Positions 24,137-32,840 of a stretch of DNA of 64,000 nucleotides are shown here, one piece after another (position 1 is the stretch's first letter; each line of letters starts with the position of its first letter). A program made the translations under genes and the position numbers. This DNA comes from Avoscillospira sp045580485 (GTDB lineage Bacteria; Bacillota; Clostridia; Oscillospirales; Oscillospiraceae), in contig JAZNNW010000044.1 in the NCBI GenBank assembly GCA_045580485.1, forward strand, positions 1-64,000, written 5' to 3'. The notes under the pieces are model-generated. The model was not told where the DNA came from and did not search any database. It saw nothing but the letters and a program-made list of their open reading frames with translations.

Positions 24137-24171
24137 AAACTCCCACAGACCAAGGTCTGTGGGAGTTTTAT
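24137..24171. terminator. Bidirectional terminator between GH13 gene and ilvA
   Basis: Perfect 15-bp stem AAACTCCCACAGACC/GGTCTGTGGGAGTTT with an AA loop. It ends both the plus-strand GH13 transcript and the minus-strand ilv-leu operon. Confidence 0.9.
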
Positions 24172-25368
24172 TTAATTCACGATTTTGAATCCTGCCTCGG
24201 TGAGGGCTTTTCGGACAGCTTCGATCTGGGCAAAGTCTCTGGTTTCCATGCCGACACGGAGGAAGCAGCTGGAAATTGCCATATTTGGGTCGGAACGCTC
24301 ATGGCTGACGGAAACCACATTGGCACCGCAGCGGGAGATGATCTCACTGACACCCACCAACTGACCGGGCTTATCCTCCAGAGCGATGACCAGATTGGCA
24401 TTTCTGCCGGAGGTGACCAGACCTCTGGTGATGACACGGGACAGGATGTTCACATCGATGTTGCCGCCGGAGACCACACAGACCACCTTCTTGCCCTTGA
24501 TGGGCAGCTTATTAAACATGACAGCAGCCACAGAAACCGCGCCTGCGCCCTCTGCAATGAGCTTCTGCCGCTCCAGCATGGTGAGGATGGCAGTGGCGAT
24601 CTCGTCCTCGGAGACTGTGACGATCTCATCCACATATTTTTGCACCATCTGGAAGGTGGTATCGCCGGGATGCTTGACGGCAATGCCGTCTGCAAAGGTC
24701 TTGACTGTATCCAAAGTGATCTGACTGCCCTGATGGACGCTGTCTGCCATGCTGGCGGCGTTGGCTGCCTGGACACCGTAGACCTTCACATTGGGGTTCA
24801 GCTTCTTGACCGCATAGGCAATACCGGAGACCAGTCCGCCGCCGCCAATGGGAACCACAACAGCGTCCACATCCCGCATCTGCTCCAGAATTTCCAGACC
24901 GATGGTACCCTGTCCGGCGATGACTTCCTCATCGTCAAAGGGATGGATGAGGGTTGCGCCGGTTTCCTCCTGTGCCTTGACGGCTGCCGCATAGGCATCG
25001 TCATAAGCGCCCTTGGTGAGGACCACCTCAGCACCCAGACGCTTGGTGGCTTCCACCTTGCTGATGGGAGCGCTGTCGGGCATATAGACTACGCTGCGAA
25101 CACCCTGGTGGGTGGACGCCAGCGCCACGCCCTGAGCATGGTTGCCGGCAGAACAGGCAATGATACCTGCCTTTTTCTGCTCCTCGCTGAGCTGGCTGAT
25201 CTTATAGTAGGCGCCACGCAGCTTAAAGCTGCCGGTGACCTGCAGGTTTTCCGTTTTCAGATAGACCTGGTTCTCTTTGCTGAGGGCTTCAGAATAGATC
25301 AGGTCCGTCTTTCTCGCAACTTCGCTGAGGACAAAAGCGGCATGATAGATTTTATCAATGGTTACCAT
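24172..25368 (-). CDS. ilvA: Threonine ammonia-lyase with ACT domain
   Basis: 398-aa PLP enzyme: threonine gives 2-oxobutanoate + NH3, the entry step to isoleucine. The PLP lysine lies in NLQVTGSFKLRGAYYK (residues ~41-56), the phosphate-binding glycines in VPIGGGGLVSGIA and the Ser/Gly loop in CSAGNHAQGVA. The C-terminal ~75 residues form an ACT domain (ALEDKPGQLVGVSEIISR), suggesting amino-acid control. The ATG at 25368 lies 14 nt inside the DUF815 gene and follows AAAGGA. Last gene of the ilv-leu operon. Confidence 0.92.
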   Translation of the reverse strand: MVTIDKIYHAAFVLSEVARKTDLIYSEALSKENQVYLKTENLQVTGSFKLRGAYYKISQLSEEQKKAGIIACSAGNHAQGVALASTHQGVRSVVYMPDSAPISKVEATKRLGAEVVLTKGAYDDAYAAAVKAQEETGATLIHPFDDEEVIAGQGTIGLEILEQMRDVDAVVVPIGGGGLVSGIAYAVKKLNPNVKVYGVQAANAASMADSVHQGSQITLDTVKTFADGIAVKHPGDTTFQMVQKYVDEIVTVSEDEIATAILTMLERQKLIAEGAGAVSVAAVMFNKLPIKGKKVVCVVSGGNIDVNILSRVITRGLVTSGRNANLVIALEDKPGQLVGVSEIISRCGANVVSVSHERSDPNMAISSCFLRVGMETRDFAQIEAVRKALTEAGFKIVN

Positions 25369-26680
25369 GGTCTGAGCATTCCTTTCCTGCCAGATAGTTG
25401 ATGAATTGCTGTGCCGTACGGCCGGAGATGCCGCCGTGACGCAGTTCCCAGCGATTGGCCAGAAGCAGCAATTCTTCTTCGCTGAGATCGGTCTCCAACT
25501 GCCGTGCCGCCAAGCCCTTGACGATATCATGGTACTGCTGGCGGTTGGGGGCATTGAAGTTGATGGACACACCGAACCGGGCCGCCAGAGAGAGTTTCTC
25601 CTCCATGGTGTCGGAACGGTGGATGTCATTTTCAAACTCCATATCCTGCTTGTCCTTCCAGGTCTCCTTCACCAGATGACGGCGATTGGAGGTGGCATAG
25701 ATCAGGATATTATCGGGACGGGTCTCCACGCCGCCTTCGATGACGGCCTTGAGGAATTTATATTCCACTTCGTTTTCCTCAAAGGAGAGATCGTCAATGT
25801 AGATAATAAAGCGGTAGTTTCGGCTCTTGACCGCAGCAATGACTGCGGAAAGATCCCGGAACTGGTGCTTGTAGATCTCGATCATTCGCAGACCGGAATC
25901 GTAATACTCGTTGATGAGGGCTTTGATGCTGGAGGATTTACCTGTACCGGCATCGCCGCAGAGCAGGACATTGTTGGCAGGCAAACCTTTCAAGAAAGCC
26001 TCTGTATTTTCAATCAACTGCTGCTTCTGCAGGTCATAACCGATGAGATCCTTCAGCAGGACCCGGTCGGTGTTATTGATGGGCAGGAACTCCACACCGG
26101 AGCCGTTATTCTGGATTCGGAATGCCCGGTTGAGTCCGAACATACCCACACCGTAGGCCTTATAGAAATCCGTGACCAGACGGAATATCTCTTCGGCATT
26201 TTCGGCTTCTGCCAGTTGGCTGCTCAAAGCCTGCACCTTTTCGCTGACGGAGCGGTAGTAGTTCTTTTCCTGCTTGGTCAGTGCCTGATAGTCCGTCAGG
26301 ACAGAGAAGCAGTCGATGCCCAAGTCCTGCTCCAAGGGAGCAAAATCGAAATGAAACAGCTTCCGGAAGACCTCAAAATCAGACAAGGCAAAATGGTTCA
26401 CAGAGCCTTCCCCTGCTCCCACCCGCTCTGCCGTCAGAGAAAAGGAATTCTCGTTGGTCAGCAGGACGAAAGTGAGATAATTCTGCCAGAGATTGGTATT
26501 GAAGCCGTATTTTGTGGCCAGATCCAGCAGTCTTTTTACCTGGGTATAGACGCGGCGAACCAGCTGCGGCTTTTCGCCGCAGCCGGTTTCCCAGTCATGA
26601 TAAATTTCACAGAGGCGAATGAGGATGCTGTCAGCACCCAGATCGCTGTACAAAAGCAGTTTTGCAACTTCCTGATGCAT
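25355..26680 (-). CDS. DUF815 family AAA+ ATPase
   Basis: 441-aa ATPase of the DUF815 family. An N-terminal region of about 190 residues without a recognised motif is followed by an AAA domain: Walker A LLCGDAGTGKSSS (residues ~237-249), Walker B FIIYIDDLSFEENE (~285-298), sensor-1 ILIYATSNRRHL and an arginine-rich end. The role of the family is unknown; its members resemble DnaC/RuvB-type loaders in layout. It starts 1 nt after the leuB stop and overlaps ilvA, so it is truly inside the branched-chain operon, with no metabolic reason visible. Confidence 0.85.
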   Translation of the reverse strand: MHQEVAKLLLYSDLGADSILIRLCEIYHDWETGCGEKPQLVRRVYTQVKRLLDLATKYGFNTNLWQNYLTFVLLTNENSFSLTAERVGAGEGSVNHFALSDFEVFRKLFHFDFAPLEQDLGIDCFSVLTDYQALTKQEKNYYRSVSEKVQALSSQLAEAENAEEIFRLVTDFYKAYGVGMFGLNRAFRIQNNGSGVEFLPINNTDRVLLKDLIGYDLQKQQLIENTEAFLKGLPANNVLLCGDAGTGKSSSIKALINEYYDSGLRMIEIYKHQFRDLSAVIAAVKSRNYRFIIYIDDLSFEENEVEYKFLKAVIEGGVETRPDNILIYATSNRRHLVKETWKDKQDMEFENDIHRSDTMEEKLSLAARFGVSINFNAPNRQQYHDIVKGLAARQLETDLSEEELLLLANRWELRHGGISGRTAQQFINYLAGKECSDHGNH

Positions 26681-26681
26681 A

Positions 26682-27749
26682 TCAGATCTCCGCCAGAACT
26701 TTATCGGTCATTTCACGGCAGCCCAAAGCATTCTCTCCGCCGCCCAGATCCATAGTGCGCCAGCCGGCATTCAGCACACGGTCCACGGCTGCTTCGATGC
26801 AATCGGCTTCTTCCATCAGATTGAAAGAATACCGCAGCATCATGGCAGCAGACAAAATGGTGGCAATGGGGTTGGCCTTGTTCTGACCTGCGATATCAGG
26901 AGCAGAACCGTGGATAGGCTCATAGAGGCCACGGGTACCATCGCCCAGAGAGGCAGATGCCAGCAGACCGATGGAACCGACGATCTGAGAAGCCTCATCG
27001 GAGAGGATGTCGCCGAACATATTGCTGGTAACCACCACATCGAACTGAGCAGGATTCTTCACCAGCTGCATGGCGGCATTATCCACCAGCATATCGGTGC
27101 AGGTCACATCGGGATATTCCTCGGCAATGCGATGGACGGTTTCCCGCCACAGACGGGAGGTCTCCAGAACATTGGCCTTATCGATGGAGATGACATTCTT
27201 TCTGCGCTTACGGGCAGTTTCAAAGGCCACTCTGGCAATGCGCTCCACTTCCATGACGCTGTAAGCCTCGGTATCGTAGGCTTCGGGGCCGTACTTGCCC
27301 TCTCTGCGTCCTCGTTCACCGAAGTAGATACCGCCGGTCAGTTCCCGTACCATCATCAGGTCGAAGCCGTTGGCCACGATATCGGCACGGAGGGGGCAAG
27401 CCTCTGCCAGCACAGGAAACAGCTTGGCAGGACGCAGATTGGTATAAAGACCCAGTGCCTTTCTCAGACCCAGCAGGGCCTTCTCAGGGCGGAGATTGCC
27501 GGGGTTCTTATCCCACTTGGGACCGCCAACAGCACCCAGCAGCACACTATCAGATGCCAGACAGCCATCCACAGTCTCCTGAGGCAGCGGTTCGCCGCAG
27601 GCATCAATGGCACAGCCGCCTGCCAGATAAGGGGTACAGATAAAGGTATGACCGAACTTTTTGGCGATCTTTTCCAGCACTTCCACAGCACTGTCCACGA
27701 TCTCGGGACCGATGCCGTCGCCCTTGACCAATGCGATCTTGAATTCCAT
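26682..27749 (-). CDS. leuB: 3-isopropylmalate dehydrogenase
   Basis: 355-aa NAD-dependent oxidative decarboxylase of leucine synthesis: 3-isopropylmalate gives 2-oxoisocaproate. It starts KIALVKGDGIGPEIVDSAVEV, contains RELTGGIYFGERG (residues ~135-147), the metal-binding MFGDILSDEASQI (~238-250) and EPIHGSAPDIAGQ near the NAD site. Full length. It starts 2 nt after the leuD stop, so it is tightly coupled. Confidence 0.95.
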   Translation of the reverse strand: MEFKIALVKGDGIGPEIVDSAVEVLEKIAKKFGHTFICTPYLAGGCAIDACGEPLPQETVDGCLASDSVLLGAVGGPKWDKNPGNLRPEKALLGLRKALGLYTNLRPAKLFPVLAEACPLRADIVANGFDLMMVRELTGGIYFGERGRREGKYGPEAYDTEAYSVMEVERIARVAFETARKRRKNVISIDKANVLETSRLWRETVHRIAEEYPDVTCTDMLVDNAAMQLVKNPAQFDVVVTSNMFGDILSDEASQIVGSIGLLASASLGDGTRGLYEPIHGSAPDIAGQNKANPIATILSAAMMLRYSFNLMEEADCIEAAVDRVLNAGWRTMDLGGGENALGCREMTDKVLAEI

Positions 27750-27751
27750 GG

Positions 27752-28252
27752 TTATGCCTCCTTGCTGTCCTGACGGGCCTTCAGATACTTTAAAAGTCCG
27801 CCTGCCTCAATAATCTTCTCAATAAAGGGAGGGAAGCCGGTGGCCTGATAGACGGCACCGGTGGTCTCGTTGATGATCTTGCCGGAGGCAAAGTCCACGG
27901 ACACAGTCTCACCGCTCTTGATGGCCAAAGCAGCTTCGGGACATTCCAGAATGGGGAAGCCGATATTGATGGCGTTGCGGTAGAAAATACGGGCGAAGCT
28001 GGCAGCGATGACGCAGGCAGCGCCGCTGGCCTGAATGGCGATGGGCGCATGCTCCCGGGAGGAGCCGCAGCCGAAGTTCCAGCCGCCTACCACGATATCG
28101 CCGGGCTGCACTCTGGTGGCATAGGTGGGATCAATATCCTCCATGCAGTGCTTTGCCAGTTCTGCAGGAGAGGGTGCGTTCAGATAACGGGCAGGGATGA
28201 TGACATCGGTATCCACATTGTCACCGAATTGAAAAACAGTACCTTTTGCCAT
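27752..28252 (-). CDS. leuD: 3-isopropylmalate dehydratase small subunit
   Basis: 166-aa swivel-domain subunit that pairs with LeuC to isomerise 2- to 3-isopropylmalate. Signature motifs are DTDVIIPARYLN (residues ~14-25) and VVGGWNFGCGSSREHAP (~54-70), the substrate-binding loop. The ATG at 28252 is chosen since AGGAGA lies about 9 nt upstream; ATGs at 28261 and 28258 are too close to it. It begins 5 nt after the leuC stop. Confidence 0.95.
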   Translation of the reverse strand: MAKGTVFQFGDNVDTDVIIPARYLNAPSPAELAKHCMEDIDPTYATRVQPGDIVVGGWNFGCGSSREHAPIAIQASGAACVIAASFARIFYRNAINIGFPILECPEAALAIKSGETVSVDFASGKIINETTGAVYQATGFPPFIEKIIEAGGLLKYLKARQDSKEA

Positions 28253-28257
28253 GGTCA

Positions 28258-29529
28258 TCATTCTCCTTTCATGATCTCGGCAGGGTCTGCCAGAGTGCCT
28301 GCCACGGCGGAAGCCGCTGCCACAGCAGGGCTTGCCAAAACCACTTCGCTCTTCACATGACCCATGCGGCCAACGAAGTTGCGGTTGGTGGTGGTAACGG
28401 CACGCTCGCCTTCACACATGACACCCATGTGACCGCCCAGACAGGGACCGCAGGTGGGAGTGGAGACAGCACAGCCGGAATTGACAAAGATATCCACCAG
28501 ACCTTCATGGATGGCTTGCAGATAGATGGCCTGGGTGGCAGGAATGACGATGGCTCGGACGCCATTGGCTACCTTTCTGCCCTTGAGAATCTCAGCGGCT
28601 GCCCGCAGGTCGGAAATTCTGCCGTTGGTGCAGGAGCCGATGACCACCTGCTGAATCTCCATGCCCTTAACTTCACCAATGGTCTTGGTGTTGGAGGGCA
28701 GATGGGGCAGTGCAACGGTGGGCTGCAGGGTGTTCAGGTCAATGACCACCTTGCGGGTGTACTCTGCGTCAGCATCAGCTTCAAAGACCTGATAGGGACG
28801 ATTTACACGATCCTTGATGTATTCCAAAGTCTTGTCGTCCACGGGGAAGATGCCGTTTTTTGCACCGGCCTCAATTGCCATGTTGGCAATGGTGAAGCGG
28901 TCATCCATGGACAGGCTGGCAACGCCTTCACCGGTGAACTCCAGAGACTGATACAGAGCACCGTCCACGCCGATGAGACCGATCAGGTGCAGAATCACAT
29001 CCTTGCCGCTGACATAGGGCTGAAGGCTGCCGGTCAGCTCCACCTGAATGGCAGAGGGGACTTTGAACCAGTTTTCGCCCATAGCCATGCCGGCAGCCAT
29101 ATCCGTAGAGCCAACGCCGGTGGAGAAAGCGCCAAGAGCGCCGTAAGTACAGGTATGGGAGTCGGCACCGATGATGACTTCACCGGGGGCGGTCAGACCC
29201 TTTTCAGGGAGCAGAGCATGTTCAATACCCACATTGCCCACATCGTACAGATGGGTGATATGGAACCGCTTGGCAAACTCTCTGGCCTTGAAGCACAGCT
29301 CGGCGGACTTGATGTCCTTACAGGGCGTGTAATGGTCCAGAACAATGGCGATCTTATCCTTATCAAAGATTTTGGTAAAACCGGCCTTGTCAAATTCCGT
29401 AATAGCAACGGGGGTGGTGATATCGTTGCCCAGCACCAGATCCAGCTTGGCCTCAATGAGGTCACCGGCCTTGACACTGGGAAGCCCTGCATGGGCTGCT
29501 AAGATTTTTTGGGTCATGGTCATTCCCAT
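28258..29529 (-). CDS. leuC: 3-isopropylmalate dehydratase large subunit
   Basis: 423-aa aconitase-family subunit binding a [4Fe-4S] cluster through cysteines in IGSCTNGRISD (residues ~300-310) and TPTCGPCLGGHMG (~360-372). IIGADSHTCTYGALGAF (~119-135) is the catalytic block. Length fits the short (archaeal/clostridial) LeuC class, which works with a short LeuD as here. The ATG 29529 follows GGAGGGA. It starts 3 nt after the leuA stop. Confidence 0.95.
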   Translation of the reverse strand: MGMTMTQKILAAHAGLPSVKAGDLIEAKLDLVLGNDITTPVAITEFDKAGFTKIFDKDKIAIVLDHYTPCKDIKSAELCFKAREFAKRFHITHLYDVGNVGIEHALLPEKGLTAPGEVIIGADSHTCTYGALGAFSTGVGSTDMAAGMAMGENWFKVPSAIQVELTGSLQPYVSGKDVILHLIGLIGVDGALYQSLEFTGEGVASLSMDDRFTIANMAIEAGAKNGIFPVDDKTLEYIKDRVNRPYQVFEADADAEYTRKVVIDLNTLQPTVALPHLPSNTKTIGEVKGMEIQQVVIGSCTNGRISDLRAAAEILKGRKVANGVRAIVIPATQAIYLQAIHEGLVDIFVNSGCAVSTPTCGPCLGGHMGVMCEGERAVTTTNRNFVGRMGHVKSEVVLASPAVAAASAVAGTLADPAEIMKGE

Positions 29530-29532
29530 GGC

Positions 29533-31062
29533 TTATCCCTCCTGTTTGGAAAAGTAGGCCTGCATCTTGTTGGTAGCATCGATATAAGCCACGATACCGG
29601 CCTTGATGATATCGGTGGAAAGGCCTCGGCCGCTGAAATGACGACCTCCGGCAGACAGCTTCACGGTGACATCGCCCAGAGTGTCCTTGCCCTGAGAGGT
29701 GGAGTTGATGGAGAAGATCTCGAAGGTGTGCTCCACGGGGTTGATGATCTTATCAATAGCCTTGTAGGCAGCATCGATCGGACCGTCACCCAGGCACACC
29801 TCTTCCTTCTTTTCTTCGCCCTTCACGAGGCTGATAGTACAGGTGGCGGTGGTGAAATTACTGGTATGGACAGCGAACCAATCCAGCTTGTAGCCATCCT
29901 CCACTGCTTCTTCCCGGGTATTGTGGGAGACAATGGCTTCCAGATCTGCATCGGCAATGTTCTTTTTCTTGTCGCAGACCTTTTTGAATTCTTCGAAGCA
30001 GCGGATCAGCTCCTCCTGCTCCAGCTCGTAGCCCAGTTCCTTCAGACGGCTTTCAAAGGCATGCTTGCCGGAGTGCTTGCCCAGAACCAGGTTGTTGGTG
30101 ACGATACCAACGGATTCAGGGGTGAGAATTTCGTAGGTCTGCTTATTGGCCAGCACACCGTGCTGGTGGATGCCGCTCTCATGGAGGAAGGCGTTGCGGC
30201 CAACGATGGGCTTATTAAGGGGTGCGGTCTGACCGATGATATCGTAGACCGTCTTACTGGAGCGGTAGATCTGAGTAGTCTCGATCCGGGTCTTGGCCTC
30301 ATAGAGATCGGGACGGGTACGGAGCGCCATGACCACCTCTTCCAGAGAAGTATTGCCGGCTCGCTCGCCCAGACCGTTGATGGTACATTCCACCTGAGTT
30401 GCACCGCCCATGACACCTGCCAGAGAGTTGGCAACTGCCATGCCCAAATCGTTATGGCAGTGGACAGACAGGTCAATGCCCTGGGCTTCTTCCACATGCT
30501 CCAGAATGTAGGCGATGAGCGCCTGCATTTCTGTGGGGGTGGTGTAGCCGACGGTATCCGGCAGGTTCACTGTGGTGGCGCCGGCCTTGATAGCGGTGCG
30601 GACGACCGTTGCAAGGAAGTCCCAGTCGCTTCTGGTGGCATCCTCAGCGGAGAATTCCACATTGGGGGTATACTTGGCGGCATAGGCTACCATCTCCCCT
30701 ACCCGCTCCAGAACCTGCTCGGGAGACATCTTCAGCTTGTACTCCATGTGCAGAGGCGAAGTGGCGAGGAAGGTATGGATTCTGGGGTCGGCGGCACATT
30801 TGACAGCCTCCCAGGCAGTGTCAATATCCTTCTGGGTGGCTCTGGACAAAGATGCCACGGAGCAGTCCTTGATGAGCTTGGCAACAGACTGGACGGACTC
30901 AAAGTCGCCGGGAGAGGCAATGGCAAAACCGGCTTCAATGACATCGACTTTCAGCTTTTCCAGACATTTGGCTACTTCCAGCTTTTCCTGCAGGTTCATG
31001 CTGCAACCGGGAGACTGTTCACCATCCCGGAGCGTCGTATCAAAAATTTTGACTTGCTTCAT
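29533..31062 (-). CDS. leuA: 2-isopropylmalate synthase
   Basis: 509-aa first enzyme of leucine synthesis: acetyl-CoA + 2-oxoisovalerate gives 2-isopropylmalate. The HMGL-like TIM barrel starts KIFDTTLRDGEQSPG (metal and substrate). LSVHCHNDLGMAVANS (~198-213) and NGLGERAGNTSLEE carry catalytic His and Glu. HESGIHQHGVL marks the linker, and a C-terminal LeuA dimer domain (~370-509) normally gives leucine feedback inhibition. The ATG 31062 follows TTGAGGGA; an in-frame upstream ATG at 31164 lies inside ilvD. Confidence 0.95.
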   Translation of the reverse strand: MKQVKIFDTTLRDGEQSPGCSMNLQEKLEVAKCLEKLKVDVIEAGFAIASPGDFESVQSVAKLIKDCSVASLSRATQKDIDTAWEAVKCAADPRIHTFLATSPLHMEYKLKMSPEQVLERVGEMVAYAAKYTPNVEFSAEDATRSDWDFLATVVRTAIKAGATTVNLPDTVGYTTPTEMQALIAYILEHVEEAQGIDLSVHCHNDLGMAVANSLAGVMGGATQVECTINGLGERAGNTSLEEVVMALRTRPDLYEAKTRIETTQIYRSSKTVYDIIGQTAPLNKPIVGRNAFLHESGIHQHGVLANKQTYEILTPESVGIVTNNLVLGKHSGKHAFESRLKELGYELEQEELIRCFEEFKKVCDKKKNIADADLEAIVSHNTREEAVEDGYKLDWFAVHTSNFTTATCTISLVKGEEKKEEVCLGDGPIDAAYKAIDKIINPVEHTFEIFSINSTSQGKDTLGDVTVKLSAGGRHFSGRGLSTDIIKAGIVAYIDATNKMQAYFSKQEG

Positions 31063-31073
31063 GTATGTATCCC

Positions 31074-32738
31074 TCAACCCTGTAAGATTGCGCCCTGATC
31101 GGCGGAGGAAACCAGCTTGGCATACCGGGCCAGATAGCCGGTCTTGACCTTGGGCTCCGGGCAAACCCAGGCAGCACGGCGGCGTGCCAGTTCTTCCTGG
31201 GAGACCTTCAGCTCAATGGTGCAGTTGGTGATATCGATGGCGATCAAGTCGCCCTCTTCCACCAGTGCGATGGTGCCGCCGGCAGCGGCTTCGGGGCTCA
31301 CATGACCGATAGATGCGCCTCTGGTGGCACCGGAGAAACGACCGTCGGTGAGAAGTGCCACGCTTTCGCCCAGACCCATACCGCAGATGGCAGAGGTGGG
31401 ATTCAGCATTTCCCGCATACCGGGGCCGCCCTTGGGGCCTTCGTAGCGGATAACCACCACATCACCGGCCTTGATCTGCTTGCCGTAGATGGCGGTGATG
31501 GCTTCTTCCTCAGAATTGAACACTCTGGCAGGACCTTCATGAACCATCATCTCAGGGGCTACGGCAGACTGCTTGACCACGCAGCCGTCCTCAGCCAGAT
31601 TGCCCTTCAGGACAGCGATGCCGCCGGACTGAGAATAGGGATTCTCAATGGGACGGATGATGCTGGTGTCCATATTGACCACATCGGCCAGATTTTCTGC
31701 CATGGTCTTGCCGGTGACGGTCATGACATCCAGATTCAGCAGATCCTTCTTGGTCAGTTCCTTCATAACAGCGTAGACACCGCCGGCTCTGTCCAGATCC
31801 TCCATAAAGGTATCTCCGGCAGGTGCCAAGTGGCACAGGTTGGGGGTCTTGGCGCTGATGGCGTTGGACTCATCCAGACTGATGCGCAGACCGGCCTCAT
31901 GGGCGATGGCAGGCAGATGGAGCATGGTATTGGTAGAGCAGCCCAGAGCCATATCCACAGTCTCGGCATTGTGGAAAGCCGCAGGGGTCATGATATCGCT
32001 GGGACGGATGTTCTTTTCGATCAGCTCCATGATCTTCATACCGGCATGCTTGGCAAGACGGATTCTGGCAGAATAAGGGGCCGGAACCGTGCCGTTGCCG
32101 GGAAGCGCCATGCCGATGGCCTCGGTGAGGCAGTTCATGGAGTTGGCTGTGTACATACCGGAGCAGGAACCGCAGGAGGGGCAGGCGTTTTCTTCATAAT
32201 CCAGCACGCCCTTTTCATCCAGAGTACCTGCATGATAAGCGCCCACTGCCTCAAACATATGGCTCAGGCAGGTGCGGCGGCCATCCTTCAGATGTCCTGC
32301 CAGCATGGGACCGCCGGAGCAGAAGATGGTGGGGATATTCAATCGGGCTGCTGCCATCAGCAGACCGGGCACATTCTTATCGCAGTTGGGAACCATGACC
32401 AGACCGTCAAACTGGTGGGCCATGACCATGGCCTCTGTGGAATCGGCGATGAGGTCGCGGGTGACCAGAGAATACTTCATGCCCACATGACCCATGGCAA
32501 TGCCGTCGCAGACGGCAATGGCCGGGAACATGATGGGGGTACCGCCGGCGGCACGGACACCGGCCTTGACTGCCTCGGTGACCTTATCCAGATTCATGTG
32601 GCCGGGGACGATCTCATTGTGAGAGCTGACAATGCCCACGATGGGTCTGGAAATCTCTTCTTCCGTCAGACCAAGGGCAAAAAGCAGGCTTCGGTTGGGG
32701 GCGCGTTCCACGCCTTTTTTGATATTTTCGGAAAGCAT
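31074..32738 (-). CDS. ilvD: Dihydroxy-acid dehydratase
   Basis: 554-aa Fe-S enzyme of isoleucine/valine synthesis: 2,3-dihydroxy-acid gives 2-oxo-acid. Cluster cysteines lie in VPNCDKNVPG (residues ~118-127) and ENACPSCGSCSGMYTANSMN (~183-202). MALPGNGTVPAP and LTDGRFSGATRGASIGH (~461-477) are typical. The ATG 32738 follows AGGAGG; an upstream ATG at 32765 lacks a site. It is separated from ilvC by 102 nt with two hairpins, the only sizeable gap inside the operon. Confidence 0.95.
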   Translation of the reverse strand: MLSENIKKGVERAPNRSLLFALGLTEEEISRPIVGIVSSHNEIVPGHMNLDKVTEAVKAGVRAAGGTPIMFPAIAVCDGIAMGHVGMKYSLVTRDLIADSTEAMVMAHQFDGLVMVPNCDKNVPGLLMAAARLNIPTIFCSGGPMLAGHLKDGRRTCLSHMFEAVGAYHAGTLDEKGVLDYEENACPSCGSCSGMYTANSMNCLTEAIGMALPGNGTVPAPYSARIRLAKHAGMKIMELIEKNIRPSDIMTPAAFHNAETVDMALGCSTNTMLHLPAIAHEAGLRISLDESNAISAKTPNLCHLAPAGDTFMEDLDRAGGVYAVMKELTKKDLLNLDVMTVTGKTMAENLADVVNMDTSIIRPIENPYSQSGGIAVLKGNLAEDGCVVKQSAVAPEMMVHEGPARVFNSEEEAITAIYGKQIKAGDVVVIRYEGPKGGPGMREMLNPTSAICGMGLGESVALLTDGRFSGATRGASIGHVSPEAAAGGTIALVEEGDLIAIDITNCTIELKVSQEELARRRAAWVCPEPKVKTGYLARYAKLVSSADQGAILQG

Positions 32739-32840
32739 AAGAAAACCTCCTGTTGCATAAGACACTGGACAGCGGGAAAAGGATTTTCCCGTTCTCCAAT
32801 GCCTCCATCCGGGGCTTATGCCCCGGATGGAAGAAATCTA
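32739..32840 (-). other. ilvC-ilvD intergenic segment with two hairpins
   Basis: On the minus strand a very stable stem CCATCCGGGGC/GCCCCGGATGG (about 32804-32829) and a second CGGGAAAA-TCC-TTTTCCCG (about 32773-32791), neither followed by a T-run. No promoter is evident. They look like RNA processing or stability elements that could set different levels of upstream and downstream genes. Confidence 0.6.

Noticed and set aside
22237..24153. 638-codon minus-strand frame opposite the GH13 gene
   Set aside because: Shadow of the well-supported plus-strand enzyme; no start signal.
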